From positions 3,348,001 through 3,412,000 of the forward strand of contig NZ_CP065044.1 in assembly GCF_015689195.1 (NCBI RefSeq): a stretch of DNA of 64,000 nt, written 5' to 3'. Positions 18,285 through 27,475 of the stretch are shown here, in pieces. The notes under the pieces were generated by a model. That model worked only from the letters and a program-made list of their open reading frames with translations, had not been told where the DNA came from and made no database searches. This stretch comes from Pectobacterium aroidearum (GTDB taxonomy: Bacteria > Pseudomonadota > Gammaproteobacteria > Enterobacterales > Enterobacteriaceae). Position 1 is the stretch's first letter. The number at the start of each line of letters is the position of its first letter. The translations under genes and the position numbers were made by a program.

Positions 18285-18818
18285 AATGCACTCCGCGACG
18301 TTAACAAATATTTCCCGCCCGCACGCTCTGTCGGAAAAGTATTTACTTTTTACTCATGATGGTGCCGCCCGTTGTACCGCGCCCTTATCCCACGCGATCG
18401 AACAGACGTTCTGGAATTCCCTGATTAATGACCCAGTAGATGGGAAATTATGCTAAAAACCAAAAAATACAACTCGTTATCTTCCTTGAGATACCCGTCT
18501 CCATCGTTTTAAACAGCCGATAGCCATCACAACCACAGCCAAAGCGGTGGCATGTAGAGTTAATATCGTCCAAAACAGTATAGGCATTAACGGATAAAGA
18601 GGATGAATACGCTGTCACCTTATTTTCCAGACGAATGTCCTATAGAAAAAGGTCGCCGCACTCAACGCATTAGGCTGGTTTGTCATCGCACCGAGCATGA
18701 CCACGATCAGTAAATTAATTTTCTTTATCGGTGATTATCGAAGGTTAGATGACTGCATCAACAGCCAGCGATAAGAATGCAGTTCTTACGATCCAAAACT
18801 CAGCTTTGGAGAATAATC
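18285..18818. other. Intergenic region MCP-fdhF, no gene seen
   Basis: 534 bases between divergently transcribed genes. I looked for a sigma-54 -24/-12 promoter and FhlA-type sites expected for an fdhF gene and found only poor matches (for example TGGCATGTAGAGTTA near 18549), so I do not call one. No credible short gene or RNA is visible. Confidence 0.45.
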
Positions 18819-20969
18819 ATGCAGAAAGTGCTTACCGTCTGCCCGTATTGCGGGTCGGGCTGCAAAATTAACCTGCTGGTAGAGAACGGCAAAGTGGTTG
18901 GTGCAGAAGGGGCAAACGGCATCACCAACGAAGGTGAGCTGTGCCTGAAAGGCTATTACGGCTGGGATTTTCTTAATGACACGAAAATTCTGACGCCGCG
19001 TTTAAAGCAGCCGCTGATCCGACGTCAGAAAGGCGCCCCCTTTGAAGCCGTATCCTGGGAGGAGGCTATCGGCTTCGCCAGCTCCCGACTAAAGGCTATT
19101 AAAGAGAAGTACGGTGCCGAGTCGATTATGCACACGGGATCGTCACGCGGCCCCGGCAATGAAACGAACTACGTGATGCAGAAATTCGCCCGGGCGGTCA
19201 CTGGAAATAATAACGTCGACTGCTGCGCCCGACTCTGCCACGGCCCTTCGGTCGCCGGGCTACAGGTTACGCTGGGCAATGGCGCAATGAGTAATTCCAT
19301 CTGCGAAATTGAAAAAACCGACTGCATCCTGATTTTTGGCTATAACGCCGCGGACTCACACCCCATCGTGGCACGTCGGATCCTGAAAGCCAAAGCACGC
19401 GGGGCAAAAATCATCGTGTGCGATCCGCGCCATATTGAAACTGCCCGCATCGCCGATCTGTGGCTGCCGCTGAAAAATGGCTCCAACATGGCGCTGGTCA
19501 ACGCTTTCGCCAACGTACTGATTAACGAAGGCCACTACGATAAGGCTTATGTCGCTCGTCATACCGAAGGCTTCGAGGAATTCACCCAGACCGTTGCGAA
19601 ATACACGCCAGAATATGTTGCCGACATCACCGGCCTGTCGCCGAAAGTGATTCGGGACGCGATGCGCATGTATGCCGCCGCGCCATCTGCCACCATTCTC
19701 TGGGGAATGGGCGTGACCCAATGGGGGCAAGGTGTTGATGTGGTCAAAGGACTCTCCGGTCTGGCGCTGCTGACCGGCAATCTGGGACGTCCGAACGTCG
19801 GCGTCGGGCCAGTGCGTGGGCAAAACAATGTACAAGGCGCCTGCGATATGGGCGCGCTGCCCAATATGTTCCCCGGTTATCAAAAAGTCACGGATAAGGC
19901 GGTGCTGGCGAAATTTGCTGATGCCTGGGGCGTGCCTGAACTCTCTGACAAAGTAGGTTACTCGCTGACCGATCTCCCGCACAAAATACAGGAAGGGAAA
20001 ATCAGGGCCAATTATGTAATGGGTGAAGATCCGCTGCAAACCGAGCCGGACCTGTCGATGCTGCGCGATGCCTTTAACGAACTGGAATTGCTGATCGTGC
20101 AGGACATCTTCATGACCAAGACCGCCGCGATTGCCGATGTGATTTTACCTGCAACCTCCTGGGGCGAGCACGAAGGGGTCTATACCGCGGCCGACCGGGG
20201 ATTCCAGCGCTTTTATAAGGCTGTCGAGCCACAGGGCGATGTGAAACCCGACTGGGAAATCATCAGCCTGATGGCAACGGCGCTCGGCTATCCAATGCAC
20301 TATCGCAACACGCAGGAGATCTGGGATGAACTGCGAGCACTCTGCCCTCTGTATTACGGCGCGACCTACGAGAAAATGGCGGGACTGGGCTATGTGCCCT
20401 GGCCATGCCCGACGGAAGACAGCCCCGGAACGCCGTGGCTGTATGCCGGCAACCGCTTCGATCGTCCCGGAGGGAAAGCCCTGCTGTTGACGGCCGAATG
20501 GCGACCGCCGATGGAGTTGGTGGACGAAGATTATCCGCTGGTATTGTGCACCGTGCGCGAAGTCGGCCACTATTCCTGCCGCTCCATGACAGGCAACTGC
20601 ACGGCATTACAAACGCTGGCGGATGAACCCGGCTATGTGCAGGTTAGCCCATACGACGCCGAACGTTTAGGCATCCGCGATCAACAGTTGGCCTGGATCT
20701 CATCGCGACGCGGCAAGGTTATCTCTCGCGTTGCCGTCAGCGAGCGCATCAACAAAGGTGCCGTGTATATGACCTACCAATGGTGGATCGGCGCCTGTAA
20801 TGAACTGACGTTAGATCACCTCGATCCGGTCTCTAAGACGCCGGAATACAAACACTGCGCCGTTAAACTGGAGGCGATTGACGACCAGCAAGCAGCGGAG
20901 AACTACGTACAGCAGGAATACAGCCAGTTGAAAGATCGGCTGCGTACTACCGCAGAAAACGTCAATTAA
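18819..20969 (+). CDS. fdhF: Formate dehydrogenase H-type molybdoenzyme FdhF, selenium-free (Cys140)
   Basis: 716 residues, collinear with E. coli FdhF. The N-terminal 4Fe-4S ligands are Cys8, Cys11, Cys15 and Cys42 (VCPYCGSGCK and LCLKG). The catalytic segment is CCARLCHGPSVAG: position 140 is a normal TGC codon (19236-19238) where E. coli has the UGA-encoded selenocysteine, and His141 is kept. Bis-MGD binding motifs (GYNAADSHPI, MGVTQWGQGV, RGQNNVQGACDMGALP) are intact. It oxidises formate to CO2 as the input module of formate hydrogenlyase. A selenium-free formate dehydrogenase is reported for FHL-2 of P. atrosepticum. No hydrogenase genes are in this window. The ATG at 18819 has GGAG 7 bases upstream. 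Confidence 0.93.
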   Translation: MQKVLTVCPYCGSGCKINLLVENGKVVGAEGANGITNEGELCLKGYYGWDFLNDTKILTPRLKQPLIRRQKGAPFEAVSWEEAIGFASSRLKAIKEKYGAESIMHTGSSRGPGNETNYVMQKFARAVTGNNNVDCCARLCHGPSVAGLQVTLGNGAMSNSICEIEKTDCILIFGYNAADSHPIVARRILKAKARGAKIIVCDPRHIETARIADLWLPLKNGSNMALVNAFANVLINEGHYDKAYVARHTEGFEEFTQTVAKYTPEYVADITGLSPKVIRDAMRMYAAAPSATILWGMGVTQWGQGVDVVKGLSGLALLTGNLGRPNVGVGPVRGQNNVQGACDMGALPNMFPGYQKVTDKAVLAKFADAWGVPELSDKVGYSLTDLPHKIQEGKIRANYVMGEDPLQTEPDLSMLRDAFNELELLIVQDIFMTKTAAIADVILPATSWGEHEGVYTAADRGFQRFYKAVEPQGDVKPDWEIISLMATALGYPMHYRNTQEIWDELRALCPLYYGATYEKMAGLGYVPWPCPTEDSPGTPWLYAGNRFDRPGGKALLLTAEWRPPMELVDEDYPLVLCTVREVGHYSCRSMTGNCTALQTLADEPGYVQVSPYDAERLGIRDQQLAWISSRRGKVISRVAVSERINKGAVYMTYQWWIGACNELTLDHLDPVSKTPEYKHCAVKLEAIDDQQAAENYVQQEYSQLKDRLRTTAENVN

Positions 20970-20978
20970 TCTCCTTTG

Positions 20979-21013
20979 CCTAAGCCGCCTAGCACAAGCC
21001 GTGGCGGCTTAGG
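20979..21013 (+). terminator. Hairpin after fdhF (weak terminator)
   Basis: An 11-bp perfect stem (CCTAAGCCGCC at 20979-20989 with 21003-21013) lies 10 bases past the fdhF stop. No U-tract follows (AAATACA), so it is either an imperfect terminator or a 3' mRNA stabilising structure. Confidence 0.5.
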
Positions 21014-21672
21014 AAATACACAGAGCCCAAAAAACATATGTGATTCAGAAAATATCCGCTGGTTTAGACAACGTTTAACTCTTCTCTCCGATAATACCTT
21101 TCTTCACTTTCTCGTCTTGTAAATATTTATTAACGAAAGCGGGTGAATTTCCGTTAATCGGTAATAAATCTCTACACAGCTATTAATTTTTTACAACGCT
21201 GTTTATCTTTTAAAATTATTTTAGTCATCATCTCCCTTCTCTCCGCCACATTGTTTTTATTCTAATTTAGCGCAATTTGCGTTTCATTTTACAATGATTT
21301 AATTTGTTTTTAACAAAAAGAGCCCCCTACCAGTCGTAGCGTGCAAGTCGCTTAACATCATGCCAAACAATCGGTTAGATGCCAGCCGGCGGGGATAAAA
21401 GGAATATTATTATTGCTCGCATAGAGGTCGTATATGTTACCGATTACCTTATCTCTTCCTCATTACCTGTCATTTATTATTCGTCTCGACCCCGGAAGCT
21501 AACTTCCTCCTTTTATCTGTATTTCCTCTGAACGTCGCTGACATCGGGAAATACCTTAACACTCTCCCTTTTGATATGCGGTTATAAAAACCGTACGGCT
21601 TTTTGCACCCAAAACCCGCCGCAGAGAAAGGCTGCAAGTTATTCGAAAAATAATAAAAACAGGAGATTCACT
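21014..21672. other. Long AT-rich leader region upstream of the citMHS remnant
   Basis: About 660 bases with no gene. It presumably held the promoter and regulatory sites of the now truncated citrate transporter. A short GGAAG/CTTCC hairpin followed by TCCTTTTA lies at 21494-21511. Nothing else stands out. Confidence 0.45.
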
Positions 21673-21987
21673 GTGCTCACTATTCTCGGTTTCTCTATGG
21701 TCATCTGCTTTATGTACCTGATCATGACCAAGCGAATGTCTGCGCTTATCGCGCTGATTCTTGTCCCTACGCTGTTTGCGCTGGCGGCAGGTTTCTATCA
21801 GGGTCTGGGAGCGATGATGCTGGACGGCATCAAAACGCTGGCGCCAACGGGCGTTATGCTGACGTTCTCTATTCTCTACTTCGGCATCATGATCGACGCA
21901 GGATTATTCGATCCGCTGGTACGCTTCATTCTCCGCCTGGTTAAAGGCGACCCGCTGAAGGTGTTGGTCGGCACCGCCGTATTAACC
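21673..21987 (+). pseudogene. CitMHS-family citrate transporter, 5' fragment
   Basis: From a GTG at 21673, with AGGAG at 21661-21665 and a spacing of 7, the frame encodes about 105 residues of a CitMHS (metal-citrate:proton symporter) N-terminus: LTILGFSMVICFMYLI, KRMSALIALILVPTLFAL, the segment TGVMLTFSILYFGIMIDAGLFDP, and VLVGTAVLT. Family members have over 400 residues and continue with a conserved LDGDG-containing stretch here. Instead homology stops after ACC at 21987 and the frame ends at TAG 22006-22008 after seven unrelated residues. The sequence beyond belongs to a different gene. This is a deletion remnant, not a frameshift. Confidence 0.85.
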
Positions 21988-21989
21988 TT

Positions 21990-22181
21990 CAATTACGGCG
22001 TCTCGTAGAATATCGACAAGGCAGCCCGGTCTTCAATCCCAAGCGGTTGGAACAAATTGCCGAGCATTTGGACATTCTTGATTGCCTACAACGAGGAGAA
22101 CGCGAAACGGCGGCAGAGCGGATGAAGAAGCATCTGGAAAAAGCCTGCCACGATAAAGTCAGCACTGAGCTTTTCCGCTGA
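21990..22181 (+). pseudogene. GntR-family (FCD domain) regulator, 3' fragment
   Basis: In another frame from 21990 to the TGA at 22179-22181 the sequence reads QLRRLVEYRQGSPVF, then EQIAEHLDILDCLQRGE, then AAERMKKHLEKACHD and a short tail. This is the C-terminal part of a GntR-family effector-binding FCD domain (helical bundle with metal-binding HxxI/H residues). No DNA-binding domain or start precedes it; it is fused directly to the citMHS fragment. The regulator probably once controlled the citrate genes, and a deletion removed the intervening DNA. Confidence 0.8.
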
Positions 22182-22843
22182 AATAATCAACAGCGAGGTC
22201 TAAAATCATCGGTAACATATGTTTAAAAAATAAAAAACACCATTTTAAACATCCTAAACGCCTAAATAGTTACAAATAGAAACACATAGAGCAATAATTA
22301 GACTTTACATCAACAACACAAAAATGAAACATAGATAAAAAAAATAAAAGTCACGATTTAAATAATTAAAAAATTAATTTATTCACAAAATAACCTGTAT
22401 ATAAAGTTTTCGTTAATTGTTCTTTTATTTTTACTTAATCTTTAAGTAATTCACCATATGTTTTATTGATGTGCAGCCACGTATCATTAGCAACACTAAT
22501 TCAACACCTTACCCTACCCGTTATGACCAACGAAAAAATCACTTAACCCACTGTTTAATAATTAATTAATAAAAATCGCTCGTTGTATACGATCTGCGCA
22601 CCACATCCCCATTTATCATTATAAGCGACATGGATATGCATTTTTCGCATGACAAAGATCACAATTACATAACAATCCGCAGAAAAAAAATGTAAAAAGC
22701 AAGAATCGTTGTAATATCGGCGGGCAGACACAACACCCCAATAACAGGTTCGGGTGAGGAATTGGTGTATTCAGGGAAATCACCAACCATCACGCGGCAA
22801 TAATATTGTGTTGTCTGAATCAATTCATCAACATGAGGTTTAT
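22182..22843. other. AT-rich upstream region of the DAACS symporter gene
   Basis: 660 bases, very AT-rich at 22190-22480, without a gene. It should carry the symporter promoter. The only site I would mark is the CRP candidate listed separately at 22648. Confidence 0.45.
22648..22663 (+). promoter_or_regulatory. CRP site candidate
   Basis: CATGACAAAGATCACA: the right half TCACA is perfect and the left half keeps TGA at the correct 6-base spacing. It is about 180 bases upstream of the symporter start. This is a motif match only. Confidence 0.35.
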
Positions 22844-24154
22844 ATGCAAAGGCAGAAGTTACTTGTACAGATAGTCTTGGCTATCGTCCTGGGAATATTA
22901 ATCGGCTGGGCTTGCCACCAATATCTTGATGGCAGTCGAGCAAAAGAAGTCGCATCCTATTTCAACATGGTGACCGATATCTTCCTGCGCCTGATTAAAA
23001 TGATCATCGCGCCACTGGTCTTCGCTACGCTGGTTTCCGGCCTGGCAAGCATGGGAGGAAATTCTTCTGCCGTTGGTCGTATCGGTATGAAAGCGATGAT
23101 CTGGTTTGTCAGCGCATCGTTCATCTCTCTGCTTATCGGTATGCTCTTCGCTAACCTGTTCCAACCTGGCGCAGGCATGAATCTCGAAATCCCCGTTCAG
23201 CATGTTGCGACTGGCCTGAATACGGACGGATTTACGCTTAAGAGCTTCATCAGCCATATCTTCCCGAAAAGTATCGTAGAAGCGATGGCGAACAACGAGA
23301 TCCTGCAAATTCTGGTGTTCTCTCTGTTCTTCGGCTCCGCGCTTGCCTATGTTAAAGGCAAAAACAAGCACGCAACGACGATCATTTCCATGATCGAAGA
23401 GCTGACCAAAGTGATGTTCCGCGTGACTGACTACGTAATGGCGCTGGCTCCTATTGCTGTCTTTGCCGCAATCGCTTCCGCGATTACCACGCAAGGTCTG
23501 GGGCTGCTTTACGACTTCGGTAAACTGATCGGTGAGTTCTACCTCGGCTTGGCCGTGCTGTGGGGCGTTCTGTTCCTGGTTGGCTACCTGTTCCTGGGCA
23601 AAGCTATCGTTACGCTGGCGAAGCTGATTCGTGAACCTACCATGCTGGCTTTCGCCACCGCGAGCAGTGAATCCGCTTATCCAAAAACAATGGAAGCACT
23701 GACCAAATTCGGCGTGCCGAAAAAAGTCACCAGCTTTGTATTGCCTCTTGGTTACTCGTTCAACCTCGACGGTTCCATGATGTACCAATCCTTTGCGATT
23801 CTGTTTATCGCACAGGCTTATAACATCGATCTGAGCATTACCCAGCAAATCCTGATCCTGCTGACGCTGATGATCACCAGTAAAGGGATGGCGGGCGTCG
23901 CGCGTGCTTCCATCGTCGTGGTTGCCGCAACGCTGCCGATGTTCAGCCTGCCGGAAGCCGGTATCCTGCTGATTATCGGTATTGACCAGTTCCTGGATAT
24001 GGGCCGTACCGCAACGAACGTCATCGGTAACAGTATCTCTACCGCCGTTGTGGCCAGTATGGAAAAAGACATCCACGATGATGATGAGGAAACAGAGGTG
24101 GCTGACGAAGTCGTCGCCTATAAAGAACCTCAGCAGGCCACGCAAAATAGCTAA
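22844..24154 (+). CDS. Dicarboxylate/amino acid:cation symporter (DAACS family)
   Basis: 436 residues from the ATG at 22844, which follows ATGAGG. The family core is complete: LRLIKMIIAPLVFATLV, MGGNSSAVGRIGMKAM, the serine-rich re-entrant loop FATASSESAYP, SFVLPLGYSFNLDGSMMYQS, and IDQFLDMGRTATNVIGNS. It resembles glutamate/aspartate or C4-dicarboxylate carriers but is clearly different from the GltP at 3.2 kb. The C-terminus is an unusual acidic tail (HDDDEETEVADE). The LysR regulator and aspartate/glutamate racemase genes that follow make an acidic amino acid the likely substrate. A strong terminator ends the gene. Confidence 0.9.
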   Translation: MQRQKLLVQIVLAIVLGILIGWACHQYLDGSRAKEVASYFNMVTDIFLRLIKMIIAPLVFATLVSGLASMGGNSSAVGRIGMKAMIWFVSASFISLLIGMLFANLFQPGAGMNLEIPVQHVATGLNTDGFTLKSFISHIFPKSIVEAMANNEILQILVFSLFFGSALAYVKGKNKHATTIISMIEELTKVMFRVTDYVMALAPIAVFAAIASAITTQGLGLLYDFGKLIGEFYLGLAVLWGVLFLVGYLFLGKAIVTLAKLIREPTMLAFATASSESAYPKTMEALTKFGVPKKVTSFVLPLGYSFNLDGSMMYQSFAILFIAQAYNIDLSITQQILILLTLMITSKGMAGVARASIVVVAATLPMFSLPEAGILLIIGIDQFLDMGRTATNVIGNSISTAVVASMEKDIHDDDEETEVADEVVAYKEPQQATQNS

Positions 24155-24178
24155 TGCTAAATGAGTGAATGTCTGATC

Positions 24179-24208
24179 ATAGCGGCCTGCGGGCCGCTAT
24201 TTTTTTTA
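24179..24208. terminator. Rho-independent terminator
   Basis: ATAGCGGCC at 24179-24187 pairs with GGCCGCTAT at 24192-24200 around a 4-base loop and is followed by a run of T. It lies between the convergent symporter and LysR genes. Confidence 0.93.
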
Positions 24209-24232
24209 TCTCTCGTCGCACTATCGCGACGT

Positions 24233-25132
24233 TTATAGTCCAGAGGTCGATGACAGCCCTTTCATATAACGCCAGAACTTCTCAGAAGCCACATTCAGTC
24301 GTGCATCAAGGCGATACAGGTAAACGCCCATGCGGATCACCGCATTTTCCATACTCAGGATCGTCAGCTCTTTATTTTTCAGCTCTTCCTGAATGGAATA
24401 GTCCGGCAGCCAGGCAATGCCATAACCTTTTTTCGTCATGCGTTTGAGCAAGTCGCTCATCGAAGAGACGAAGTTGACCGTAAACTTATCGCTATCAACG
24501 CTGGATAAATAACGGCTAACCTGACGCCCCATGTAGCTGGTTTCGGTATAGTTGAGTAACGGCACCGATGAAGCGCTCACATCAAACAGCGGCTTCCCTG
24601 CACTATCACACGCACAGACCGGATAAAGCCGGGATTCCAGTATCTTCTCGTGCATAAAGGGCTCACCCATCAGATCCTCATTGTAGAATGAGAAAATGAA
24701 GTCGCTGCGCCCTTCTTTGAGATTCAGTACCGCTTCATCCACATCGATTGATTCCACATAGAAGATTTTTTCCTGCGGATCCGGCACGTCTTTTAACAGC
24801 TCTGGCATGATGAAGACCGACAGCGAATGCGCCGCTGCGATGGTGATCTTATTTTTGTAATTATCTCCACCGTGCAGCTTGTTGAGCTGATATTCCAGAT
24901 CGTCCAGCGTATTACGGATATAGGCGTGAAACACGCGGCCCTGTTCGGTCAATTGCAGCGGCAACGCGCTACGGTCGAAAATGTCAAACCCAACCGCCGC
25001 TTCCAGCGCCTGAATACGCCGACTAAATGAGGATTGAGAGATATTCCGCTTCTCCGCCGCCAGCGTAAAACTCCGGTGCTCTTCCAGCATGATAAAGTCA
25101 TAGAGCCACTTGGTTTCGATATTGTTCAGCAT
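24233..25132 (-). CDS. LysR-type regulator, YjiE/HypT-like
   Basis: 299 residues. The N-terminus LNNIETKWLYDFIMLEEHRSF and the recognition segment NISQSSFSRRIQALEAAVG, then AAAHSLSVFIMPELL, IDVDEAVLNLKEGRSDFIFSF and SYMGRQVSRYL, follow the order and wording I recall from E. coli YjiE (HypT/QseD), but with enough differences that it may be a paralogue. It is transcribed leftward, divergent from the racemase gene 236 bases away and convergent with the symporter. A regulator of that acidic amino acid module is the most economical reading. The ATG at 25132 follows GAGGGG; a GTG at 25135 is an alternative. Confidence 0.82.
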   Translation of the reverse strand: MLNNIETKWLYDFIMLEEHRSFTLAAEKRNISQSSFSRRIQALEAAVGFDIFDRSALPLQLTEQGRVFHAYIRNTLDDLEYQLNKLHGGDNYKNKITIAAAHSLSVFIMPELLKDVPDPQEKIFYVESIDVDEAVLNLKEGRSDFIFSFYNEDLMGEPFMHEKILESRLYPVCACDSAGKPLFDVSASSVPLLNYTETSYMGRQVSRYLSSVDSDKFTVNFVSSMSDLLKRMTKKGYGIAWLPDYSIQEELKNKELTILSMENAVIRMGVYLYRLDARLNVASEKFWRYMKGLSSTSGL

Positions 25133-25371
25133 CACCCCTCACTCAAAACGCGCAGCGTCATATTTTCGTTCCCTATGCCAACGTTCTATATCTGCCAACG
25201 GCCGACATCGCCAATAAAGATGCTCCCCACTATACACCGTTAAAATCAATAAAAGCATAGGGATGCCAATAGTTATGCAAATCCCACATAGGAGATGGGA
25301 ATTTAGCAATTCACATTGCCAAGCAGTATGCGATTATCCTTTTAATTTCATAATGCTACAGGGTAAACAGC

Positions 25372-26088
25372 ATGAACAGTCTCGTGGGAATTCTTGGTGG
25401 TATGGGGCCGGGTGCTACCGTCGATGCGATGCAAAAACTGATCAAAAACACGCCAGCGTATCGGGATCAAGACCATATTCCCATGATTGCGGTGTCTATT
25501 CCTGATATCCCTGATAGAACAAAATGCATCCTTCAGCACAGCGCGTCGCCGCTGGAGAAAATGCTGCAATATATGAAAATTCTCGAAAATGCAGGCGCTG
25601 AGTGCATCATTATCCCGTGTAATACCGCGCACTATTGGTTTAATGAATTAAAACAGCAGTGCCGTGCGGAAATGATCAGCATTATTGATGTGACCTGCCA
25701 GGCGATTAAACATGCCAACACCACACGCGTCGGTCTGTTAGCGACGACAGCGACGGTCAAAGCGAGAATTTATCAGGACAACCTGATTACCGATAATATT
25801 GAGTGCTTCACGCCGAATGATGCTGACCAACACCAGGTAATGGAAAGTATCTACGCGTATAAATCCGGTGATATTGCTGGTGCCTATCGCATGCTGTCCC
25901 CCGTAAAAGATCGCCTGTTACACGCTGGCGTCGAGAAAATTATTCTGGGTTGCACCGAGCTTCCTCTGATTCTGGAGCAGGAAGTCAAAACGTCACCGCA
26001 GCATTATGTCGATGCGACGGAAGAGTTAATAAAGAAAACGGTCGAGTGGTATTTTACCCACAGCCCGAGAAATAATATTGCCGCCTAA
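25372..26088 (+). CDS. Aspartate/glutamate racemase family protein
   Basis: 238 residues of the PLP-independent Asp/Glu racemase fold. Both catalytic cysteines are present: Cys83 in IIPCNTAHYW and Cys194 in ILGCTELPL. The N-terminal GILGGMGPGATVDAM is the usual substrate-phosphate-like loop of aspartate racemases. It would interconvert L- and D-aspartate (or glutamate) in the cytoplasm. It is divergent from the LysR regulator, whose other neighbour is the acidic amino-acid symporter. The family cannot be narrowed to Asp or Glu specificity from motifs alone. Confidence 0.88.
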   Translation: MNSLVGILGGMGPGATVDAMQKLIKNTPAYRDQDHIPMIAVSIPDIPDRTKCILQHSASPLEKMLQYMKILENAGAECIIIPCNTAHYWFNELKQQCRAEMISIIDVTCQAIKHANTTRVGLLATTATVKARIYQDNLITDNIECFTPNDADQHQVMESIYAYKSGDIAGAYRMLSPVKDRLLHAGVEKIILGCTELPLILEQEVKTSPQHYVDATEELIKKTVEWYFTHSPRNNIAA

Positions 26089-26104
26089 CGTGCGACGGAG
26101 CATA

Positions 26105-27475
26105 TCACTCCTGCAACTCGCTGCCGCCAAGTGCTACAGCCAGATCGTTGGCGGCTTGCAGCCTCTGTTGCCACAATGTGCTGGATGCCAACTCCACGCT
26201 ATAAAACACATTTTGTGCGTTTAGCAAACGCTGTAGATCCTCAGCACCCGCTCTGTAGCGGATCTCAGCGAGCCTTAGCGAGTCCTGTGCCGCCGCCAGC
26301 TGTGCATCTTGCCAGCGCTGCTGCTGCTGTAAACTCAACACCGCGTGGAGTGCCGTTTCGACGTCACCAAAAGCCGTCAACAGCGCTTCGCGGTAGGCGT
26401 TAAGCGCAATTTTTCGGTTAATTAAGGCAAGACGCTGATTATCCACTCGGGCGGATCGATCCCAAATTGGTAGCGAAATCTCCAGACCGCTGCCCCACCC
26501 TGGCGCTAGCCGAAATAACGGATTTAGTCCCGTCGCGCTCACGCTGGAGGTCGCCGAGAGGGAAATCGAGGGAAACATTGCGGCTCGCGCCGCATCAATA
26601 TTGGCACCCGCAGCAGCCAATTTGGCTTCTGCACTTAATAGATCGGGGCGCTTGTGCATGAGGTCCGCAGGAAGACCGCTGCCAATATCTGGCATGCGGA
26701 GATCTTCAATATGCTGACTGGGCTGTATTAATTCCTGCGGCGTTTTATCGAGTAACGCCGCCAGCGTTTTGCTGACCTGCCGAGATTGCTGATGCAGTTG
26801 CAGAAGCATCACTTCCATTCCCGCAACAAAGGATTGTTGTTGAGCAAGGTCGAGTCTCGCGACAGCGCCAGCGGCATATTTAGTCTCCACAAGGGCCAGC
26901 AATCTACGGCTAATGTCCAAATTTTTCTCGGCCAGCGCGATCTGACGACGGATGCCGAGCAGCGCTAAATATTGGGTAATTACTGACGAACGCAGCATTA
27001 ATGCCGTCGCGGAAACATCATAAGATGCCGCTCGCCACAACGCTTCATTGCTATAAGAGGCAGCGCGTTTCGCTCCCCAAACATCTGGAGAATAAGATAA
27101 CGACAGGTTAGCGCCATAGCTTTTGTTCCGCTGATGCTCTCCCCAAACGCCCGAAAGATTCTTAGAAAATGCGCCATTCACCTCTGGTGTTTTCGCCATC
27201 TGGCTACTCTGCCATTGGATACGAGCTTGCTCCATATTCTGGCGAACAGTATCAAGATTACGATTGGCTAGCAGCGCCCCTTCCAACAGCGTGTTCAACT
27301 CCTGACTGCCAAAAGCCTTCCACCACCCCTTATCTGGCGGCTTCAGCGCTGAAGTCGTGTCTATTGACCAGGTATCCGGTAATTCGGAAGCGGCATCATC
27401 AGGAACGGGTAATAACGTACACCCCGCACATAACATCCCCATCAATACATAGCTGAATTTCGCTAGTGTCCTCAT
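26105..27475 (-). CDS. Outer-membrane efflux factor (TolC/NodT family lipoprotein)
   Basis: 456 residues. The lipoprotein signal ends LCAGC with the Cys near residue 19. Two TolC-type repeats follow, with ALLANRNLDTVRQNMEQARIQ in the first half and ALINRKIALNAYREALLTAF in the second, plus the NodT-family hallmark DLMHKRPDLLSAEAKLAAAGANIDAAR split over two lines of the barrel/helix region. The start ATG at 27475 overlaps the macB stop by 4 bases (ATGA), so it is translationally coupled to the pump. It supplies a dedicated outer-membrane channel to the MacAB-type transporter, unlike E. coli macAB, which borrows TolC. Confidence 0.9.
   Translation of the reverse strand: MRTLAKFSYVLMGMLCAGCTLLPVPDDAASELPDTWSIDTTSALKPPDKGWWKAFGSQELNTLLEGALLANRNLDTVRQNMEQARIQWQSSQMAKTPEVNGAFSKNLSGVWGEHQRNKSYGANLSLSYSPDVWGAKRAASYSNEALWRAASYDVSATALMLRSSVITQYLALLGIRRQIALAEKNLDISRRLLALVETKYAAGAVARLDLAQQQSFVAGMEVMLLQLHQQSRQVSKTLAALLDKTPQELIQPSQHIEDLRMPDIGSGLPADLMHKRPDLLSAEAKLAAAGANIDAARAAMFPSISLSATSSVSATGLNPLFRLAPGWGSGLEISLPIWDRSARVDNQRLALINRKIALNAYREALLTAFGDVETALHAVLSLQQQQRWQDAQLAAAQDSLRLAEIRYRAGAEDLQRLLNAQNVFYSVELASSTLWQQRLQAANDLAVALGGSELQE

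Noticed and set aside
18480..18818. Sigma-54 promoter for fdhF
   Set aside because: Only partial -24/-12 matches with wrong spacing were found (for example GG-N9-GC near 18672); below what I would call a promoter.
22898..24145. 415-codon open frame antisense to the DAACS symporter gene
   Set aside because: It is the mirror of a well-supported gene, has no ribosome site or domain, and its His/Arg/Gln-rich composition is typical of complementary-strand translation.
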